From Nocardia sp. CY41 (lineage in GTDB: Bacteria; Actinomycetota; Actinomycetes; Mycobacteriales; Mycobacteriaceae), in NCBI RefSeq assembly GCF_009829325.1, contig NZ_VUOS01000034.1:1-64000 (forward strand): DNA of 64,000 nucleotides, read 5' to 3'. A program made the translations under genes and the position numbers. Positions 59,092 to 64,000 of the stretch are shown here, piece by piece. Every line of letters starts with the position of its first letter. Position 1 is the first letter of the stretch. The notes below the pieces were generated by a model, which made no database searches, was not told the origin of the DNA, and worked only from the letters and a program-made list of their open reading frames with translations.

Positions 59092-59763
59092 GTGCAACCC
59101 GTCCGGCGCACCAGCCTCATCGCCCAGGTCACCGAACAGCTGCGTGCCGAGATCCGTTCCGGCCGTTGGCCGATCGGCGCCCGCATCCCGACCGAGCCGG
59201 AGCTCACCGAACTCACCGGCACCGGCCGCAACACGGTGCGCGAGGCCGTCCAGGCGCTCGTGCACGCCGGCATGCTGGAGCGCCGCCAGGGGTCCGGAAC
59301 CTATGTGATCGCGGCCTCCGACCTCGGCGGCACCCTGGGCAAATACTTCGCCGACGCCGAGGAGCGCGACGTCCTGGAGCTGCGCCTCGCGCTGGACGTC
59401 ACCGCCGCGGGCCTGGCCGCGCGCCGCCGCGACGACGCCGACATCGCGAATCTGCTGCGCCTGCTGGCCGAACGCGACAAGAAGTGGGACGACGACAACA
59501 CCGCCGCGATCGAGGCGGACGTCCAGTTGCACCGGGCCATCGTCGTCGCCAGTCACAACGCGGTGTACCTCGAGTTCTACGATTCGCTGCTGCCCATCAT
59601 CGAACAGGTCATCCGCGCCCGCACCGCCAAGTCCGACGACTCCTATACCGAGGAGCACGCCGCGTTGGTACACGCCGTGATCGACGGCGATCCGGAACGC
59701 GCCGCCTCGGCGACGCGCTGCTTCCTGAATTCTCTCATCGCGGAATATCCCGACGCCCGCTGA
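59092..59763 (+). CDS. GntR/FadR family transcriptional regulator
   Basis: A 223-residue regulator. The winged helix runs VTEQLRAEIRSGRWPIGARI then TEPELTELTGTGRNTVREAV, QALVHAGMLERRQGSGTYV. The FCD-type all-helical ligand domain has EADVQLHRAIVVASHNAVYL and EEHAALVHAVIDGDPERAA, with metal-binding Asp and His. It is divergent from the CynX-type exporter, its likely target. Confidence 0.9.
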   Translation: MQPVRRTSLIAQVTEQLRAEIRSGRWPIGARIPTEPELTELTGTGRNTVREAVQALVHAGMLERRQGSGTYVIAASDLGGTLGKYFADAEERDVLELRLALDVTAAGLAARRRDDADIANLLRLLAERDKKWDDDNTAAIEADVQLHRAIVVASHNAVYLEFYDSLLPIIEQVIRARTAKSDDSYTEEHAALVHAVIDGDPERAASATRCFLNSLIAEYPDAR

Positions 59764-59773
59764 ATCGCGCCAG

Positions 59774-59789
59774 GTAACCGAGTGGTCAC
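59774..59789 (+). promoter_or_regulatory. Partial GlnR-like repeat upstream of the second narK
   Basis: GTAAC, six bases, GTCAC. The spacing equals that of GlnR boxes and the first half fits GTnAC, but the second half differs from GAAAC. It is 165 bases before the second narK start. Low confidence. Confidence 0.3.
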
Positions 59790-59954
59790 CATGCGGGCGC
59801 GCGCGATGTGAGTCGGATTTGCCGGGAACGTCATCGCGGGCCACGGGGACGCAACAAGCGACTCATACCTTTGTCTCGACCGTAGCTAGCACTCGACAGC
59901 CGCCGGCGGCGCCGCCGCGATGAGGGCCGGTCGAGCCGAATCGAGAGGAAGCCG

Positions 59955-61436
59955 ATGACCGCCGTAGCAGCCACCGGCCAGCAGTCGCAGACAACGACTT
60001 TCGAATATCAAAGACGTGGACGCTGGCTCGACCACTGGGATCCGGACAACGCGAAATTCTGGGAATCCGGTGGCGCGAAGACCGCGCGCAAGAATCTGAT
60101 GTTCTCCGTGTTCGCCGAGAACCTCGGCTTCAGCGTCTGGGTCATCTGGGGCACCGTCGTGACCAGCATGGGCGCCGCCGGATTCGACTTCCTCGCCGGT
60201 CTCGGCAAGGGCAATCCCACCGCCGTGAGCAACGCGCTGCTGCTGACCTCGACCCCCACCCTCGTCGGCGCCGCTCTGCGCATCCCGTACACCTTCGCCA
60301 TCCCCCGCTTCGGTGGGCGAGCGTTCACCGTGTTCAGTGCCGCCATGCTGCTGATCCCCACGCTCGGTCTGGCCTACTTCGTCAACCAACCGGGCACGCC
60401 GATGTGGGTGTTCCTGGTGCTGGCGGCGCTCGCGGGCGTCGGCGGCGGCAACTTCTCCTCCTCGATGGCCAACATCAACTTCTTCTTCCCCGAGGGCAAG
60501 AAGGGCGCCGCGCTGGGCATCAACGCCGCGGGCGGCAACCTCGGCGTCGCCCAGACCCAGCTGGTGCTGCCGCTGCTGATCACCCTCGGCACGCACATCA
60601 TGGCCAAGGACCCGGGCGGTTACCGCTTCGGCATCACGCTGTCGGTGCTGGTGTGGGTGCCGTTCATCCTGGCCGCGGCGTTCGGCGCGCTGCGCTACAT
60701 GGACAGCATCAGCACCGCCAAGTCGGACGGCAAGTCCTACCGGCTCGCGCTCACCAACCGGCACACCTGGGTGATGGCGGTCCTCTACATCGGCACCTTC
60801 GGCTCGTTCATCGGCTTCTCCTTCGCCTTCCCGACGCTGATCAAGGCCAACTTCCCGGATCTGGCCAAGATCGGCTGGATCACCACGCTCGGTAACCTCG
60901 CCTTCCTCGGCGCGCTGGTCGGGTCGTTCAGCCGGCCGTTCGGCGGGTGGGTGTCCGACAAGGTCGGCGGCGCGAAGATCACCCTGTACGTGTTCGGCGG
61001 CATGGCGATCGCGGTCGGGCTGATCATGGCCGGGCTGGAACTGAAGAGCTTCCCGCTCTACCTCGTCGCGTTCCTGCTGCTGTTCGTGCTCACCGGCATC
61101 GGCAACGGCTCGACCTACCGGATGATCCCGACCATCTTCAGCGCGGAGTCCAAGAAGTACGCCGCCGAGCACGGCCTCGACGCGGCCGAAGCCGCCGCGT
61201 CGGCCAAACGCCAGGCGGGCGCCGCGATCGGCGTCATCGGCGCGGTCGGCGCCTCCGGCGGCTGGCTGTTGCAGCAGGCGCTGCGGCTGTCCAACACCCA
61301 CCTGCACAGCATGGCTCCCGCGTTCTGGGGCTACGCCGCGGCGTTCCTGGTCATGGCCGGCGTCACCTGGTGGTTCTACCTGCGGTCCTCCTTCGCCATC
61401 CAGCGCGCCCCCTCGCTGGCCTACGCGAACGTCTGA
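59955..61436 (+). CDS. NarK-type nitrate/nitrite transporter (second copy)
   Basis: A 493-residue MFS protein. LDHWDPDNAKFWESGGAKTA is the NarK opening, LAGVGGGNFSSSMANINFFF and VLTGIGNGSTYRMIPTIF are the nitrate signatures, and LRIPYTFAIPRFGGRAF holds the substrate Arg. It parallels the narK at 55963 but is clearly a diverged paralogue, with an extra loop after the GNGS motif. It stands alone. Its role may be nitrite export during NarG activity or nitrate import; direction cannot be told from sequence. Confidence 0.92.
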   Translation: MTAVAATGQQSQTTTFEYQRRGRWLDHWDPDNAKFWESGGAKTARKNLMFSVFAENLGFSVWVIWGTVVTSMGAAGFDFLAGLGKGNPTAVSNALLLTSTPTLVGAALRIPYTFAIPRFGGRAFTVFSAAMLLIPTLGLAYFVNQPGTPMWVFLVLAALAGVGGGNFSSSMANINFFFPEGKKGAALGINAAGGNLGVAQTQLVLPLLITLGTHIMAKDPGGYRFGITLSVLVWVPFILAAAFGALRYMDSISTAKSDGKSYRLALTNRHTWVMAVLYIGTFGSFIGFSFAFPTLIKANFPDLAKIGWITTLGNLAFLGALVGSFSRPFGGWVSDKVGGAKITLYVFGGMAIAVGLIMAGLELKSFPLYLVAFLLLFVLTGIGNGSTYRMIPTIFSAESKKYAAEHGLDAAEAAASAKRQAGAAIGVIGAVGASGGWLLQQALRLSNTHLHSMAPAFWGYAAAFLVMAGVTWWFYLRSSFAIQRAPSLAYANV

Positions 61437-61517
61437 CCGCCGCAACCTGTCCCGCGGTCCGGACCCCGCGGGACACGGGCGCGACAACCGCCGTCCCCCT
61501 CCGGCGGAACCGCCCTG

Positions 61518-61595
61518 CCGAACGTCCGCCCATCGCCCGCTCTCGGGTCCAGCAATGGGTTCCGGCCTGCACCGGGACGATGGGCGGACGTTCGG
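61518..61595. repeat. Inverted repeat with 18-bp perfect arms (REP-like/terminator)
   Basis: CCGAACGTCCGCCCATCG (61518-61535) and its exact reverse complement (61578-61595) flank a 42-base core. The core contains CCATTGCTGG-type and CCGG-rich segments like those in dispersed bacterial REP elements. It lies 82 bases after the second narK and may terminate it, or be a mobile palindromic repeat. Confidence 0.65.
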
Positions 61596-61675
61596 TTTCG
61601 TGCGTTCTACGAATCGATGCGGCAACGGCACCCGGGTCTGGGGAAGCAGGCGAGTGCGGCTGGGACAGTCCGGGC

Positions 61676-62032
61676 ATGGATTTTCGCGCACATGCAGATG
61701 TGTGGCCGGCGGCGTGGAACGCGCATGACCTCGACGCCATCATGGCGTGCTACTCGGACGAGGTCGACTTCGTGGCTTCGACCGTCGCGCGCCGGTGGGA
61801 TCGTTCCGATGGGCGGCTACACGGCAAGGCCGAGCTGCGCAAGCATTTCGAGCTCGGGCTGTCTCTGGCGCCGAACCTCGCCTTCACCGAGGAGGCGCTG
61901 TTGATCCGGCCGGGCGGGTACGCGTTGCTCTACCGCCGCGAGAACGGAAATCGTGTTCTGGATGTCGTCGAACTCGACGAGGACGGGCACGCCGGTCGCG
62001 TGCAAGCCTTCTATGAACACGAGCAGCGGTAG
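61676..62032 (+). CDS. NTF2-like (SnoaL-type) protein
   Basis: A 118-residue single-domain NTF2-fold protein: DVWPAAWNAHDLDAIMACYS, VDFVASTVARRW, GKAELRKHFELGL, then strands ending RVLDVVELDEDG. The WNxHDLDxIMxxYxDDxxF opening is standard for this fold. Members include cyclases, isomerases and binding proteins; no function is deduced. ATG 61676 fits the fold start. Confidence 0.85.
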   Translation: MDFRAHADVWPAAWNAHDLDAIMACYSDEVDFVASTVARRWDRSDGRLHGKAELRKHFELGLSLAPNLAFTEEALLIRPGGYALLYRRENGNRVLDVVELDEDGHAGRVQAFYEHEQR

Positions 62033-62148
62033 ACCCGCGACCAGCTCCGTCGCATGCTCACCAGCCTGCACCCGCGGCTCGGGCGGGGCGAACCCCACGA
62101 CGACGCCGGGTAACGCGGCGGCGAGCGCCCACACCGCGTCCTCCGATG

Positions 62149-62922
62149 TCAGTACGGCAGGTGTACTCCCTCGCGCACTTCCTTGACGGTCTTGGCGATT
62201 ATCTGTTGCAAGGTGCCTGCGATGCGTTCGGCGGTGGTCGGCTTGATCGTGAGCAGGTCGGTGCCGAAGGTGACGTAGCGGCCGTCGTTCTCGACGTCAT
62301 TGAGCTGAAAGTCCTTGCGACCCTCGATATGTCGATTGTCCACGCTTCCCATCGCGTAGACGCCGACATGACCGATCAACGTCATCGCGCGCATGAAGAA
62401 CCGCTCGAACTCCTCCCGCGGCGTCGGCCGCCAGGCGTCGCGAACCGGCGGGCGTGGCCGCGTGAGTTCGTCCGCGGAAGCCTGCAATTGTTTTCCCGTC
62501 CCCGGGCCGCATGCCGGGAACACGTCGACCACAGCCCGCGCGACCTCACCGGCGGACAGCAACGTCAACACCACGTCACCGCCGTGCTCCGGGTCCGGTC
62601 CCGGTTCCTGCACCGCGACCGCGCCGTGCTGGGAGTGCACTCCCGCATGCGCCCGCAGCCTGCGGTCCCTGCGCTTGCCGGCGAATCCGGCCACTTCCAC
62701 CCGAGCCTCCGGCGCCAGCAACACTTCCACCGCACGCAACAGGTTGTCATCGATGCGCGAGTGCAGCGACTGCGCCGCGGCCTGCCGCAACCGCAGGCTC
62801 TCCGACCGGAACTCCGTCGTGTACTGGTGCTGCAAGGGGTAGGGCAGCACGTCCCGGCCTGTGGACTCCCACAACGTCCGGAATTCGAGCGCGGTGAACC
62901 GCCAGCTCTGCACCTGAGGCAC
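62149..62922 (-). CDS. espG: ESX secretion-associated protein EspG
   Basis: A 257-residue EspG family protein. It opens SWRFTALEFRTLWESTGRDV then LPYPLQHQYTT, as in EspG chaperones, has GVHSQHGAVAVQEPG in the central sheet, and ends RIAGTLQQIIAKTVKEVREG. EspG binds PPE-type partners in the cytoplasm and brings them to the ESX (type VII) apparatus. GTG 62922 has AAGGA 8 bases upstream and follows the WXG-type gene by 11 bases, so the two are partner and chaperone in one operon. Confidence 0.88.
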   Translation of the reverse strand: MPQVQSWRFTALEFRTLWESTGRDVLPYPLQHQYTTEFRSESLRLRQAAAQSLHSRIDDNLLRAVEVLLAPEARVEVAGFAGKRRDRRLRAHAGVHSQHGAVAVQEPGPDPEHGGDVVLTLLSAGEVARAVVDVFPACGPGTGKQLQASADELTRPRPPVRDAWRPTPREEFERFFMRAMTLIGHVGVYAMGSVDNRHIEGRKDFQLNDVENDGRYVTFGTDLLTIKPTTAERIAGTLQQIIAKTVKEVREGVHLPY

Positions 62923-62933
62923 GGGCGACGTCC

Positions 62934-64000
62934 TTACCGCTGGCTGTCACCGATGACCGGCGGCACCGTCCGGGGCAGATCGTCGAGCCCTGTGAGCTCA
63001 TTGCCGTGTTCCTGGGTGATCAGGTAGTCCGGGATCCCCTTGGTGGATTCCTCATCCGACTTGCCGCCGCGCGCACCGGGAGCCATCCCACCCATGCCGC
63101 TCATGCCGGCGCGGCCGGGCGACGTGCCGCTCCGCGCGGCAGCCGGAACGGCGGTGGTGTTGTTCGGTGCGCCTTTGGAGGGAACCGAAACACCCGGCGC
63201 GTTCGGAGCCGTGGGACTCCCGGGACTCCCCGGACTGCCCGGCGTGCTCAGGTGCGGGCTGCCGGGACTGTTCGGCGATGTACTCGGCGTGGGCGTCGTC
63301 GCAGCAGGTGTCGTCGCGGTAGGCGTGGTGGAAGCCGGTGTGGTCGACTCCTCCGTAGTGGACGCCGGGTCGGTAGTCGGCTCCGGTGTTTCGGAGGTGT
63401 TGTCCGAAGGCTCGGTGCTCGACGGCGTCGTCGGATCGTCGGTGGAATTCGTCTCGGAGGGATGCGAACCGGGCGACGATGTCCCCGAGGGGTTTCTGCT
63501 GCCAGTGCTCGTACCCCGCGGAGCGGTACCGCTCGGGTTCGTAGCCGACGCCGGACGAGGAATCACCGGGACGTTCGTGTCGGACTCCATGACGACTGGG
63601 GCATAGACGGTGCTCAACACCCGTACCGCCTCGGCCTTCGCGTTATGCTGCGCCACATCGTCATTACGCCAAGCACGCCCTGCGAAAAGACCTATCGCGT
63701 TCTCGAACCCACTGCGATGATCCGGAGCGTGCGGGACCAGTTCTTTGGTCGGCTCCAGCCCGGTTTGCAATTCGGCCAGCTTGGTACTGGTCAGGCGCGC
63801 CGCGTTCGATACCTGTGCCCCCTGAGCGGCGTAGTCACTGACAGCGCTGGCCGCCGCATTACGCGCTTCACCGCGCCACACCCCTTCATCGGTGGCACGG
63901 GCCATCGCATCGGTGAAGGTTCTCAGCGACTCCTGGTGCCGATCCGCGATGGTGTTCCACGCTTCTACCAGGCCATTGACGGTCGCGAGATCGATTTGGT
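62934..64000 (-). CDS. WXG/PPE-like ESX substrate, 5' end cut by the window edge
   Basis: At least 355 residues; the gene begins beyond position 64000. The visible N-part is helical and carries GVWRGEARNAAASAVSDYAA with a Trp-x-Gly turn, like WXG100/PPE helical hairpins. The middle, about 150 residues, is made of Ser, Thr, Pro, Ala and Gly (TTPASTTPTATTPAATT, PGSPGSPGSP). The end (DYLITQEHGNELTG, PPVIGDSQR) resembles Nocardia ESX-associated proteins. It is presumably secreted or surface-exposed with EspG as chaperone. Confidence 0.8.
   Translation of the reverse strand, partial: QIDLATVNGLVEAWNTIADRHQESLRTFTDAMARATDEGVWRGEARNAAASAVSDYAAQGAQVSNAARLTSTKLAELQTGLEPTKELVPHAPDHRSGFENAIGLFAGRAWRNDDVAQHNAKAEAVRVLSTVYAPVVMESDTNVPVIPRPASATNPSGTAPRGTSTGSRNPSGTSSPGSHPSETNSTDDPTTPSSTEPSDNTSETPEPTTDPASTTEESTTPASTTPTATTPAATTPTPSTSPNSPGSPHLSTPGSPGSPGSPTAPNAPGVSVPSKGAPNNTTAVPAAARSGTSPGRAGMSGMGGMAPGARGGKSDEESTKGIPDYLITQEHGNELTGLDDLPRTVPPVIGDSQR

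Overview
The window is high-GC actinobacterial chromosome, most likely Nocardia or a close mycolate-making relative. Several signs agree. A mycobacterial-type gene order at the left end matches the Mycobacterium tuberculosis Rv3198A-Rv3204 block (mycoredoxin, NudC, RCK potassium channel, AdnB, AdnA, LipV-like hydrolase, alkyltransferase-like protein). There is an antigen-85-type mycolyltransferase, an EspG/WXG-type ESX pair at the right edge, and a gas vesicle cluster of the Streptomyces/Rhodococcus/Nocardia type. Every assignment comes from reading translations and motifs; nothing was searched against a database.

Layout: 0.3-1.9 kb, an SRPBCC-EVE-MarR operon read leftward from a perfect 30-bp palindrome. 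1.9-14 kb, redox and DNA-repair housekeeping (mrx1, nudC, K+ channel, adnB-adnA, hydrolase, ATL). 14-16.6 kb, a VOC protein and a MobA-MoeA fusion for molybdenum cofactor. 17-20.8 kb, a tiny disordered protein, a DUF1330 protein and a compact methionine salvage operon (MtnA-MtnB fusion, MtnD, MtnC). 21.6-28.6 kb, narGHJI respiratory nitrate reductase. 29.5-34.9 kb, a ten-gene gas vesicle operon with almost no gaps. 35-44 kb, mixed accessory genes: TVP38-type membrane protein, a GcvH-like protein without the lipoyl lysine, a 28-bp minisatellite, cupin, TetR regulator, Tat-exported purple acid phosphatase, TfoX-like protein, an orphan VirB6/TrbL-like membrane protein and an Ag85-type enzyme. 44.5-50.8 kb, an epimerase/GlxA divergent pair, a TIR-TM-beta-propeller protein and an NAD(P)-binding oxidoreductase. 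51-57.5 kb, a leftward narK-nirB-nirD-hemD/wHTH-cbiX nitrite assimilation operon with its siroheme genes. 57.7-61.4 kb, a CynX/NimT-type MFS exporter facing a GntR/FadR regulator, then a second narK. 61.6-64 kb, an NTF2-like protein, EspG and a truncated WXG-type protein.

Functionally the window is dominated by nitrogen oxyanion use. MobA-MoeA can supply the cofactor for NarG. NarGHJI reduces nitrate to nitrite, the two NarK transporters move nitrate and nitrite, NirBD reduces nitrite to ammonium, and HemD-like plus CbiX make sense as suppliers of NirB siroheme. A good GlnR-type site (GTCAC-N6-GAAAC) lies upstream of the narK-nirBD operon, and a 12-mer is shared between the narG and narK-nirBD upstream regions. 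The gas vesicle operon sits directly after the nitrate reductase operon; a link through low oxygen is plausible but is inference.

I see no rRNA, tRNA, insertion sequence or CRISPR array. The least explained items are the TIR-TM-propeller protein, the lysine-less GcvH-like protein beside a 15-unit minisatellite, the orphan TrbL-like protein, the palindrome-controlled SRPBCC-EVE-MarR operon and the acidic-repeat proteins that open the gas vesicle operon.
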